In this document: positions 24,721 to 33,051 of the stretch, in pieces
Position numbering within the stretch: the first letter of the stretch is position 1
Layout: every line of letters begins with the position of its first letter
Assembly: GCF_000346485.2 (NCBI RefSeq)
Contig: NZ_KQ976354.1
Span: 4,119,436-4,183,435 of the forward strand
DNA from: Scytonema hofmannii PCC 7110
GTDB lineage: Bacteria; Cyanobacteriota; Cyanobacteriia; Cyanobacteriales; Nostocaceae
Direction of reading: 5' to 3'
Length of the DNA: 64,000 nucleotides
Notes under the pieces: model-generated
Databases searched by the model: none
What the model was told of the DNA's origin: nothing
The model's input: only the letters and a program-made list of their open reading frames with translations
Position numbers and translations under genes: made by a program

Positions 24721-25446
24721 TTAGAATCTGGTAGAACCAGAACGAGTTACCTCGTTGGGGTCGCGATAGGCGTGAGGTTGAGACCGCTTGGGGATAAGAC
24801 CTGTAAGACCAATGAGACCAAGCAAGCCAAGCCATCCCCAATCGAAACCACGATCGCCTCTGACTTCGCTGGTTCCTTGAGTTGTATTCGTAGTATCTGT
24901 AGTATTAGTGGGAGTACCTGTAGTGGTGTCAGTACCAGTGGTGCCAGTGCCTGTTGTCCCTGTACCTGTAGTAGTGTCAATACCAGTGGTGCCAGTGCCT
25001 GTTGTACCCGTACCAGTACCTGTAGTTGGATCAATACCAGTGGTGCCAGTGCCTGTTGTACCCGTACCAGTACCTGTAGTCGGATCAATACCAGTGGTGC
25101 CAGTGCCTGTTGTACCAGTACCAGTACCTGTAGTTGGATCAATACCAGTGGTGCCAGTGCCAGTTGTACCAGTACCAGTACCTGTAGTGGTGTCAATACC
25201 AGTAGTGCCAGTGCCCGTTGTACCAGTACCAGTACCTGTAGTGGTGTCAATACCAGTAGTGCCAGTGCCCGTTGTACCTGTACTGCTACCAGCACCAGTT
25301 GTACCAGTGGTTCCGCTAGTACCTGTACTGCTACCAGCACCAGAAGAGCCGCTTTGGGCAGAAACTGGCAAAACTGGATGTAAAGTCACAAGACCAAAAG
25401 CAAAAGCACTTGCCCAAACAATTTTTGATAAGTAAGAAGGCTTCAT
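24721..25446 (-). CDS. repeat-rich WGxxGxxG family surface protein
   Basis: 241 residues. Signal peptide at 1-30 ([17 protein letters not shown], cleaved near SAQ). A long Gly/Thr/Ser region (31-180) consists of about six 18-residue repeats of the form [18 protein letters not shown]. The C-terminal module has [16 protein letters not shown] followed by basic KRSQ, the WGxxGxxG pattern: a short transmembrane helix before a positive tail. This suggests an exported, membrane-anchored protein with a flexible stalk. The repeat is encoded by an exact 54-bp period (24977-25300), so copy number is likely to vary between strains. A purine-biased period also leaves several false frames open on both strands. 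Confidence 0.8.
   Translation of the reverse strand: MKPSYLSKIVWASAFAFGLVTLHPVLPVSAQSGSSGAGSSTGTSGTTGTTGAGSSTGTTGTGTTGIDTTTGTGTGTTGTGTTGIDTTTGTGTGTTGTGTTGIDPTTGTGTGTTGTGTTGIDPTTGTGTGTTGTGTTGIDPTTGTGTGTTGTGTTGIDTTTGTGTTGTGTTGTDTTTGTPTNTTDTTNTTQGTSEVRGDRGFDWGWLGLLGLIGLTGLIPKRSQPHAYRDPNEVTRSGSTRF
24960..25300. repeat. 54-bp tandem repeat array (about 6 copies)
   Basis: The word TCAATACCAG recurs at 24977, 25031, 25085, 25139, 25193 and 25247, exactly 54 bp apart. It encodes the 18-residue Gly/Thr repeats of the WGxxGxxG protein. Copies differ at few positions (ACC/ACT and GGA/GTG codon changes), which indicates recent expansion. Confidence 0.93.
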
Positions 25447-25888
25447 AGTTACGATTCCTTGGATATTATAAATTCTGGTTTTTTTGATTTTTCAATTAAT
25501 ATTGTCTGACTTTCGCAGATGCTCTCCTTTGAGTAATAATGGCTTAGATAAAGTAAAGGTAGATCAGTCTAATTGAGGAAATTTAGCAACACAAAATAGC
25601 TAGTTTGATTAAAACAATTTCTATCATTGGTCTTATTGGATTGTGGTGAAAATTACATAGGTATGGTTTAAACTAATGTCTTATAAGGCTATGATGTAAT
25701 TTCTAAAATATACGAAAACAGGGCTATGTCACACAAAAGCCTCATGTGCTCAGCTTTACCCCTACCTAGGGTACTTAAAATTTTTCATAAGTTATTGGAC
25801 AGAGGGTCGCATTAGCTGTAAGCTCAAAAAAACTCTATCGATTTTCCTAAGTAGTTCCGTGCATCTATAAAAGTAGAGGAAATTTAAG
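25447..25888. other. gene-free stretch with decayed hairpin copy
   Basis: About 440 bp upstream of both the WGxxGxxG gene (minus) and the PAS-Crp gene (plus), so it should hold both promoters. It contains the decayed hairpin copy at about 25700-25795 and nothing else recognisable. Confidence 0.6.
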
Positions 25889-27067
25889 ATGGATATAAAT
25901 AAGGTAGAAATAGACAAATTTGTTCACCGTGCACAGAGAATGCATGGACGGTTAGCAGATTTGTATCAAAATGTCAACATCGAACCTTTAATACCAGATG
26001 TGCTGCCACAAACTTTTGTGGAACTTGGTAACGCATCAGAAATAGTACAGTTAGCTACAGAAGAACTGTACCAGCAGAATGAGGAACTCATACTGACACG
26101 AAATCTGGTAGAACTGGAACGCCAACGTTACCGAGATTTATTCGAGTTTGCACCCGATGCTTACTTCGTGACTGATACTAAGGGCATAATTCAAGAAGCC
26201 AACTGTGCTGCTGTTAAGTTGCTTAATGCCTTGCAACAGTATCTAGTGGGCAAACCAATCAGTAATTATGTGGCATTAGAAGACCGTCAGAGCTTTCGCA
26301 GTTTCCTCACACAGCTATCCAAATGCAATAAGGTAGCAGAGTCAGTCCTGCGCTGGCAAAAACGCAATGGCGAGTTGTTTGACGGCGCTTGTACGGTGGG
26401 AGTTGTCTATAACTGTGCTGGTATACCAATAGCATTACGCTGGTTGGTGCGGGACATTACAGAGCGCAATCTCTCCCAATTAACGCTCATTAACAATGAG
26501 TGCGACCTGAGTCAAAATCGTCCACAGCATCAATATTCTAAGGGAGAAACTATCTCCCTCACTTGCCAAGAAATTTGGTATGTTTGTCAGGGTTTGGTGA
26601 AGCTAACTACGCTTTGTCCAACAGGCTCTGAAGTGTTGATAGGATTGCTAACAGAAGGAATGGTTTTTGGCTCTAGTATGACCAAACTACACATCTATAC
26701 TGCAACAGCTATGTCAGATGTCACGTTAATTAATATTAAGTTGGCAGAAATAGAAGCGAATCCAACTCTGAATCATATCGTTTCACCCAAAATCAATCAG
26801 CGGTTACAGCAGACGGAATTTCTTTTAGCTATTTCTGGACAGCGACGCGTGCAAGACCGCTTTTACTATTTATTACAGTTTCTTAAACAGGAATTAGGTA
26901 CTCCAGTTGCTCATGGAACTCGCCTAAATTTTCGTTTTACTCATGAAGACCTTGCTAGCGCCTGTAGCACTACCAGAGTTACAATTACACGAATGATAAG
27001 CAAGTTAAAACGAGAAGGTCAAATTAGTTTTGACTTCAATAACCACATAATTGTGAAAAATATATAG
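25889..27067 (+). CDS. PAS-Crp/Fnr fusion transcription regulator
   Basis: 392 residues. An N-terminal helical segment (1-80, ending EELYQQNEELI) leads into a PAS domain (about 88-200, LFEFAPDAYFVTD to LRWLVRDITER). Next comes a cyclic-nucleotide-binding-like beta domain (about 210-310, KGETISLTCQEIWYVCQGLVKL) and a C-terminal Crp-type winged helix (about 335-390, FTHEDLASACSTTRVTITRMISKLKREG). The PAS and first helices closely resemble those of the kinase at 1722-3044 (same motifs and spacing). The gene thus looks like that sensor front end joined to a Crp output, allowing direct ligand-to-DNA signalling without phosphorelay. The ribosome site AGAGGAAA is well placed. Nothing adjacent is an obvious target. 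Confidence 0.85.
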   Translation: MDINKVEIDKFVHRAQRMHGRLADLYQNVNIEPLIPDVLPQTFVELGNASEIVQLATEELYQQNEELILTRNLVELERQRYRDLFEFAPDAYFVTDTKGIIQEANCAAVKLLNALQQYLVGKPISNYVALEDRQSFRSFLTQLSKCNKVAESVLRWQKRNGELFDGACTVGVVYNCAGIPIALRWLVRDITERNLSQLTLINNECDLSQNRPQHQYSKGETISLTCQEIWYVCQGLVKLTTLCPTGSEVLIGLLTEGMVFGSSMTKLHIYTATAMSDVTLINIKLAEIEANPTLNHIVSPKINQRLQQTEFLLAISGQRRVQDRFYYLLQFLKQELGTPVAHGTRLNFRFTHEDLASACSTTRVTITRMISKLKREGQISFDFNNHIIVKNI

Positions 27068-27109
27068 CAATTTTATTTGAATTTTTAGTTACCGCCTTAG
27101 GAGTAGATT

Positions 27110-27204
27110 CAGTACTACTCGGATAAGGGAAAATTAGAAACCCGGTTTCTTGAAGAAACCGGGTTTCTGGTACTACTTCAACTATCATTAACTGAGTAGT
27201 ATTG
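27110..27204. mobile_element. MITE-like element, CAATACT family
   Basis: 95 bp from CAGTACTACTCGGATAAGGG to TTAACTGAGTAGTATTG with a central palindrome GAAACCCGGTTTCTT and its complement. It lies between the PAS-Crp stop and the end of the trehalose synthase gene, where its hairpin could also terminate transcription. No target duplication is preserved. Confidence 0.65.
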
Positions 27205-27211
27205 CCTCTAC

Positions 27212-30200
27212 TTAGAACAATTGCAAAATCAGTTGGAGTGGAATGTCTACTTTTTCAGAGCGATCGCTAAGTTCAGAACCTAGTGCATACACAGTTTTCT
27301 CTAAAACAAAGGCGTCCAAAAGCACTTGCAATTCTGTAGTTGTGCTTGGTAAGAAGGTATCTTGACCTGCTGTCACTAAATAACTATTGAGGAAAGTAGC
27401 GCTTACCCACACGTACCAAAAACGGCTCCAGGCTTCCATGAGAGGCAAAGTTTCAGCGCGAATCATTCCACTTTCTATTTCACTGCGAAGCCCAATTTGT
27501 GCTGCATAGTGGAACGATAATAGCATCCCCGCAACATCTCTCAAGGGAGAACGCTTCATGCGTCGTTCGCTCAAACTGCGACCTTCGCTACCTTCAAAGT
27601 CATGAATGATAAAGTCCTTACCCGTGTACAGCACCCTCTTCAAATTGTAATCCCCGTGATAACGTGTACGCATTGCAGTGATTTTTTGGTTGAGGATTAA
27701 CTGATAGCGTCCCAAAATGTCTTGTTGGCGATTGAGGGCGGCTTGTGCCAGTTTTTGAGTCTCAGATGGTAAGGAATTCAGCTTATCTGCCAATAACAGT
27801 AAGACTTGACCCGTTAGGTTACGGGCGTATTGGTAAATAGAACGCTGGTAAAATGATGAAAATGGTTCGGGAGCAAAGTCAGAATTTTCTGAATCGCAAC
27901 TCAAAGCAATGTGAAGTTCCGCCGTACACTGACCTAAGAGCTGAGCGCTAACGAGATATGAACCAATAGTTTCGTTAGCTAATTCGGGAATTTCAAAACT
28001 CAATAACTCTATTGGAGAATTTGAGGGAATAGGTACCTCAGTGACCTCTATTTGTTGGGTTGTGACAAGGTCAAAGTAATCTTGCAAGCTATCAAGGGTG
28101 TAGTCCCATCCGTTTCGGGTATCTTGGACATATTCTTGCAAGATTCCTACAGTCATCGGTTGAGATGGAAGCGCCCCTATTCTTTTGGGACTGCGATACT
28201 CAAGTGCTCCAGCAATGGGTGCAAAGTGTGTTATGCGTTTTTTCTCACCCAAAAAGCGCCGCAATTCTAAATCGGGATGCATACCCTCCTCAAGTTTGCG
28301 GAAGATTTTTAAGAACAGGCGATTTCCATAAACGACATAAGTATTCTGAAATTCTCCTTGAAGAATAGTCGGTTCAAGGTAAGACTCATCTCCTCTCAAT
28401 TGTGGTAACAAATCGGTTGCGGTTGCTCCCAATTCTCCTCCAATGCCCTTGTAAGAGCGATTTTGAGCGATCGCATCTAGCAAAAGAGAGAGAAAATGGT
28501 TGTCTGCTGTCGCATCAAATAAAATTCCGTTCGCGGGAGTTTCTAAATCTACCCCTATTCTTTGAACCTCAAGGCAAGCCACTGCAGCTTGCGGGCTTTC
28601 TGCTAAAACTTGTCTTGCTTGCTCGCCCTCTGCATAAGCAAAGACTAAAAGGTAAGTTTCAGCATCTCCTTGAATGTACTCTACTCGCAACCAAACCATC
28701 TTAGCTTCGGTATCTTTGTAGGATATTAAGACGGTTTCGGTGATTTGTGTAGACTGAACAGTTAGAGTTTTGCCGTTAAACCAGTTACAAGTGTAGAGAT
28801 AACCGGGCAAAATAGATTCTAAAGTGGCTTTTGCTTCTCGCTGAGTAAAGACATTTTGCCATTGACCGCTAACAACTAATGTTGTGAGATCCGCTTGGAG
28901 TCTGGGTGGCTGAGTTAAGGTAGGTTTGGGGGATAGGGCAAACCAGTAGAATCCATAGGGACTGAGGCTGAGAAAGTAGCAGGAATCTCCAATTGCTGGG
29001 AACTCAGTATGACCAAAAATTTCCATTGGCACCAGTCCCTTGAAAGGCGATAAGTCTAATTCGACTGTTTGCACAAATCGAGACAGATTCGCTACTACTA
29101 AAATTGTTTGTCCATCATAATTGCGGATAAAGGCAAGAACTTTGCGGTTCCTGGGATGCAGTAGTTCAAAAGTACCCAAACCAAATGCTTGGAAGCGATT
29201 TCTCGTTGCCAGCAAGCGTTTTGTCCAATACCATAAGGAATTGGGGTTACTTCTTTGCGCTTCAACGTTGACTGCCTCATAATGATATTCTGAGTCTACA
29301 ATGACTGGTAAGTATAACTTTTGGGGGTTGGTGCGACTAAAACCAGCATTGCGATCGGAACTCCATTGCATTGGGGTGCGAACACCATTGCGATCGCCTA
29401 CATAAACGTTGTCTCCCATACCAATCTCATCCCCATAGTAAAGCACGGGTGTTCCCGGCAGGGATAACAGCAAACTGTTCAGCAACTCTATTTGACGGCG
29501 GTCATTTCCCAGAAGTGGTGCTAACCTGCGACGAATACCCAAGTTAACTCTCATAACTGGATCTTGTGCATACACCCGATACATATAATCCCGATCTTCA
29601 TCCGTGACCATTTCCAACGTTAGTTCGTCATGGTTCCGCAAGAACAAAGCCCACTGACAATTATCAGGAATTGATGGAGTCTGGTTGAGAATATCGATGA
29701 TGGGGAAGTTATCTTCCATTCGCAACGCCATAAACAGGCGAGGCATGAGGGGAAAATGAAAGTTCATATGACATTCATCCCCAGACCCGTAGTATTGGGC
29801 TGTATCTTCAGGCCATTGATTTGCTTCAGCCAAAAGCATGCGGTTTGGGAATTTTGCGTCAATGTGCGATCGCAGTTCTTTCAAAAAAGCGTGGGTTTCA
29901 AACAAGTTTTCACAATTTGTACCTTCCCGTTCGTATAAGTAAGGCACTGCATCTAATCGTAACCCATCTACCCCCATTCCCAACCAAAAATCTAGCACAT
30001 CAAACACCGCTTGACGCATTGCAGGATTATCGTAGTTCAAATCTGGTTGATGGGAGTAAAAGCGGTGCCAGTAATACGCTTTGGCAACTGGGTCCCAAGC
30101 CCAGTTTGAAGTTTCAAAATCTTTGAAAATAATCCGCGCCTCTTTGTATTTTTCTGGATTATCATTCCAGACATAAAAATCTCTTTCCTTGCTGCCCTTA

Positions 30201-30574
30201 GGAGCGCGGCGTGCTCGTTGAAACCAAGGATGCTGGTCTGATGTATGGTTGACAATCAATTCAATAATGACGCGAATGCCTCGCAAATGAGCCGCTTCCA
30301 GGAACTCTTTAAAATCTTCCAACGTACCGTAAATTGGGTTAACATTGGTATAATCTGCGATATCGTAACCATCATCCCTGAGTGGTGAGGGAAAAAACGG
30401 CAATACCCAGAGAGCAGTAACGCCTAAATCTTGCAAGTAATCCAGTTTTTCTGTTAGCCCACGAAAGTCTCCAATTCCATCACCATTGCTGTCCGCAAAG
30501 GCACGAACAGGAACTTCATAGATAATTGCACTTTTAAACCAAAGAGGATCGTCTTTCAAAATTAAGTTTTGCAT
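27212..30574 (-). CDS. treS: trehalose synthase-maltokinase fusion (TreS-Mak)
   Basis: 1120 residues from ATG 30574 (MQNLILKDDPLWFKSAI); an upstream ATG at 30673 would add 33 residues without family support. The first half is a GH13 domain that interconverts maltose and trehalose: nucleophile Asp in DGLRLDAVPYL, acid/base Glu in LLAEANQWPED, third Asp in FLRNHDELTLE. From about residue 620 a maltokinase-type domain follows, with catalytic loop YHGDYNLKRVL and metal site IIHDFEGSEGR. The fused enzyme can turn trehalose into maltose 1-phosphate, the donor for GlgE-type glucan synthesis in actinobacteria. No glgE is in the window. In desiccation-tolerant cyanobacteria trehalose metabolism is a stress trait. 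Confidence 0.95.
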   Translation of the reverse strand: MQNLILKDDPLWFKSAIIYEVPVRAFADSNGDGIGDFRGLTEKLDYLQDLGVTALWVLPFFPSPLRDDGYDIADYTNVNPIYGTLEDFKEFLEAAHLRGIRVIIELIVNHTSDQHPWFQRARRAPKGSKERDFYVWNDNPEKYKEARIIFKDFETSNWAWDPVAKAYYWHRFYSHQPDLNYDNPAMRQAVFDVLDFWLGMGVDGLRLDAVPYLYEREGTNCENLFETHAFLKELRSHIDAKFPNRMLLAEANQWPEDTAQYYGSGDECHMNFHFPLMPRLFMALRMEDNFPIIDILNQTPSIPDNCQWALFLRNHDELTLEMVTDEDRDYMYRVYAQDPVMRVNLGIRRRLAPLLGNDRRQIELLNSLLLSLPGTPVLYYGDEIGMGDNVYVGDRNGVRTPMQWSSDRNAGFSRTNPQKLYLPVIVDSEYHYEAVNVEAQRSNPNSLWYWTKRLLATRNRFQAFGLGTFELLHPRNRKVLAFIRNYDGQTILVVANLSRFVQTVELDLSPFKGLVPMEIFGHTEFPAIGDSCYFLSLSPYGFYWFALSPKPTLTQPPRLQADLTTLVVSGQWQNVFTQREAKATLESILPGYLYTCNWFNGKTLTVQSTQITETVLISYKDTEAKMVWLRVEYIQGDAETYLLVFAYAEGEQARQVLAESPQAAVACLEVQRIGVDLETPANGILFDATADNHFLSLLLDAIAQNRSYKGIGGELGATATDLLPQLRGDESYLEPTILQGEFQNTYVVYGNRLFLKIFRKLEEGMHPDLELRRFLGEKKRITHFAPIAGALEYRSPKRIGALPSQPMTVGILQEYVQDTRNGWDYTLDSLQDYFDLVTTQQIEVTEVPIPSNSPIELLSFEIPELANETIGSYLVSAQLLGQCTAELHIALSCDSENSDFAPEPFSSFYQRSIYQYARNLTGQVLLLLADKLNSLPSETQKLAQAALNRQQDILGRYQLILNQKITAMRTRYHGDYNLKRVLYTGKDFIIHDFEGSEGRSLSERRMKRSPLRDVAGMLLSFHYAAQIGLRSEIESGMIRAETLPLMEAWSRFWYVWVSATFLNSYLVTAGQDTFLPSTTTELQVLLDAFVLEKTVYALGSELSDRSEKVDIPLQLILQLF

Positions 30575-30883
30575 TTTTCTGTCAACCGTTCTTGGGAAAG
30601 CACCAGTAAAAAATATTTGGGTGTAAACGCCAGTCAAAAATTTAACTTTAGCTGAAATACTTACATTGACCATCTAACGTAGGTAAGAGCAATATTTTTT
30701 CATTTAATTTTACAAAACCACTTTTTTCTAAATCTCAAGATACGTAAGTCTTGAGATTGATGAATCTTTTTGATTAAATATCAAAAATAGTAAAAGAAAC
30801 TACAACAAAAATTGCATTTATATGCATTAGTTATGCAAAACAAAACTAAGTATGAGGAAAATATGGTTGTAACTTTGTGGGAT

Positions 30884-31011
30884 GGGCGTCCTCGCCCGTC
30901 CTATGCTAGTGGCGGGCGAGGACGCGCTATGCTAGTGGCGGGCGAGGACGCGCTATGCTAGTGGCGGGCGAGGACGCGCTATGCTAGTGGCGGGCGAGGA
31001 CGCCCGCACCA
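30884..31011. repeat. 26-bp tandem repeat array (4-5 copies)
   Basis: The unit GTGGCGGGCGAGGACGCGCT plus ATGCTA is repeated head to tail in the gap between treS and the GDSL gene, with a partial inverted copy (GGGCGTCCTCGCCC) at its left. GC content is far above the surroundings. There is no protein reading. Function unknown; the two ends can pair into a hairpin. Confidence 0.88.
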
Positions 31012-31047
31012 CAAGAAATTTTGGGAGATTTTTTGCTTTGGAAGTCC

Positions 31048-31959
31048 TTAACTCAATGGCTGTGGACTAGTAGCAGAAAACGAAAATTCAGTCTTAATAA
31101 CTTTTAGAGCGGCTTCAGCTATGATTCGATGGGCTACCGTTGTTGGATGAATGCCATCCCAAAACAAATACTTGTCTGGACGATCGCAAATAGCAAGATT
31201 ATTGGAACAAGCATTCGTCACATTCGTTAAACCAAACATCCCTGGATGTTTTGTTGCTTCTTGATACAAGGAATAAATATCTAAAATGGCAATTTGAGTG
31301 TCAGAACCTAATTTTTGCTTAAGTTCCTCAACCGATTTAGCCAAACTCTGATTGTGGGCGATCGCAAACGAACTGATGGTATTAGAATTTGCACTCGTGC
31401 GTGTAGCTGGAAGTTTTCCCAAATCTGGTAAATTGACAACCATGATTTTTTTAGCACCCATCTTTAAAAGGGACTCGACCGCTTTCGATATATTACCGAG
31501 AGTCAGTGTAGGATTGGCACCACCATACAAATAATCATTTGCACCAGCCCATAAAACGTAAAGTGCATTTGAATTGACCTCTTGATGCACCTTTGTAAAA
31601 GCCTGAACTTGTGCTAACAAGCCTGGTACTCCATTAACGCTACCGTTTCCCGTGGTTGCGCCTCCATAAGCAAAGTTGGCATTTTGCTCGGGAGTTAATG
31701 CCAGTTTGGCAGAAAGATACTCAACCCACACCAAACCATTGCAATAACGTCCTTCAAAGTAGGGAGGGTTAGGAGGATAGATTTTTCCCGATGCATGATA
31801 TACGTTACCAACATCTGAAAGGCTATCGCCAAACACGTATAGTCTGTTGATTTGATGAGAAATTTGTATCATATTAGAGCTTTGTATTGGAGCGGCGAGT
31901 TGTGCCACCAGAATTGAAGACAAAAGAGCCAGTCCTGCTGTAAGAAATCGTCGTCTCAC
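31048..31959 (-). CDS. secreted SGNH/GDSL-family esterase
   Basis: 303 residues with a signal peptide (1-24, RRRFLTAGLALLSSILVAQLAA region, cleaved near AAP). The four SGNH blocks are present: catalytic Ser in YVFGDSLSDVGN (about 43), Gly in GGATTGNGSV (about 100), Asn in LWAGANDYL (about 140) and the Asp-x-x-His pair in WDGIHPTTVAHR (about 271). It should hydrolyse ester bonds of lipids or polysaccharide acyl groups outside the cytoplasm. Length and motif order match cyanobacterial GDSL exoenzymes. The gene is alone. The C-terminal tail SATSPQPLS is short and not a sorting signal. Confidence 0.9.
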   Translation of the reverse strand: MRRRFLTAGLALLSSILVAQLAAPIQSSNMIQISHQINRLYVFGDSLSDVGNVYHASGKIYPPNPPYFEGRYCNGLVWVEYLSAKLALTPEQNANFAYGGATTGNGSVNGVPGLLAQVQAFTKVHQEVNSNALYVLWAGANDYLYGGANPTLTLGNISKAVESLLKMGAKKIMVVNLPDLGKLPATRTSANSNTISSFAIAHNQSLAKSVEELKQKLGSDTQIAILDIYSLYQEATKHPGMFGLTNVTNACSNNLAICDRPDKYLFWDGIHPTTVAHRIIAEAALKVIKTEFSFSATSPQPLS

Positions 31960-32446
31960 TTAAAGTAAAAAACCTCTCAACTAAAAGCCCTCCTACCTAC
32001 CAAGGAAGAGAGCTTCTACTCCGCGTATACATCAGATTCAATTTTTTGTTTTGCCGAACAGGCGTTGATTGACTGACCCTCTAAATGTAACAAATTCAGG
32101 TTGCGAGTTGAGTGTGAAAAACCGAACGAGAGAGGAATCATTATCGATATATAAAGAATTTCTTTGTGCTCTATGCCTCCTGAGTCCGCCCCTGCGTGCA
32201 AAGCACACTAGAATTCGGATTCCTATATCTCAAAAAGCAAGGTCAGTTTCGGGACTTATATAACAAGTGCATAAGTTAATTGTACTTGCACCAATACATA
32301 TATAGAAGGAGAGAAGAAAACAGTAAGTACAGAAGCGCTTGCTGTTAATTCTTTTCTTGCATGGTTATATGTTACTGCCTGGTATCGCATGCAGTCACTA
32401 GTGCCATACAAGCTGACAAATCCAACAAGCAATCAAGGAATAAATT
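31960..32446. other. intergenic region with divergent promoters
   Basis: About 490 bp between the GDSL gene (minus) and the small precursor-like gene (plus). No repeat family or coding frame recognised. AAGGA at 32433-32437 precedes the ATG at 32447. Confidence 0.5.
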
Positions 32447-32734
32447 ATGGTTTCCGAACAGTTACAGCAGTTACAAGAAGAGATTAAGCAGGAATTCCAC
32501 GAATGCCTGAATAACTCTAAGTTAATTGAAATCCTTCTAAAACATGGAATTGAAGGACACAATGTGATTCAAATTCAGTGCATGCTTGACCTCAATGAAC
32601 TTCAATTCAATGATTCTCAAGAGCAGCCACTACAGGATTTGTCGTCAACAACGCGAGGTGAGTCACTGATAACATTGGCACACAGAGGAGTGTGTACAAG
32701 TCCGCGTTGTACTGGTTTAACAAGTTGCGGATAG
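32447..32734 (+). CDS. small protein with Cys-rich tail, candidate RiPP precursor
   Basis: 95 residues with a good ribosome site (AAGGA). Residues 1-65 are helical, acidic and Gln/Glu-rich (QLQQLQEEIKQEFHECL, then KLIEILLKHGIEGHNVIQIQ). The last 20 or so residues change character: RGVCTSPRCTGLTSCG, with three Cys plus Ser, Thr and Gly. A long charged leader followed by a short Cys/Ser/Thr-rich end is the usual build of ribosomal peptide natural-product precursors. I do not recognise the leader family, and no modifying enzyme, protease or exporter is within the window nearby. A small metal-binding or regulatory protein is the alternative. Confidence 0.55.
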   Translation: MVSEQLQQLQEEIKQEFHECLNNSKLIEILLKHGIEGHNVIQIQCMLDLNELQFNDSQEQPLQDLSSTTRGESLITLAHRGVCTSPRCTGLTSCG

Positions 32735-32860
32735 TATTGACATCAATAGGATCTACCAATCAATGGCTACTGATGGGTGCAGCTTGAGTATTAGCTATTG
32801 TTTTTTGATATCAGGGTAATGATGTAATAATGTAAAGTATAAGCCGTAGCAATACGTATC

Positions 32861-32967
32861 AGAACCCCGGTTTCTTTAAGAAACCGGGGTTCTAATTTCC
32901 CAGATATAGGGGCGCGGCAGTCTTGCGCCCCCAACTGTGTGGTTCATTTAGGTGAAAACTGCTGTAA
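32861..32967. repeat. palindrome plus a 31-bp word shared with the scy locus
   Basis: 32861-32893 is a palindrome built of AGAACCCCGGTTTCTT and its complement. It is followed by a GGGGCGC...GCGCCCC hairpin and a 31-bp word (32937-32967, starting GTGTGGTTCATTTAGGTG). The same word, again after a GGGGCGC/GCGCCC hairpin, occurs at 46176-46206 between scyD and scyE. This is an interspersed repeat family of unknown function. Confidence 0.75.
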
Positions 32968-33051
32968 TTTATTGTTAGCCGCTAAGGAAGTAAGATTGAA
33001 ATATTAGTATTCGGTAACATTTAATTTGTCTGTAGGGATAAAATATTAGCA

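Noticed and set aside
24747-25435. Three further long open frames over the 54-bp repeat (both strands)
   Set aside because: A period divisible by three keeps all frames open. Only the minus-strand frame with signal peptide and WGxxGxxG end makes sense.
30575-30673. Upstream start for trehalose synthase
   Set aside because: 33 extra residues have no counterpart in the family as I know it. Kept only as an alternative.
30884-31011. CRISPR array
   Set aside because: Head-to-tail 26-bp repeats without spacers and no cas genes.
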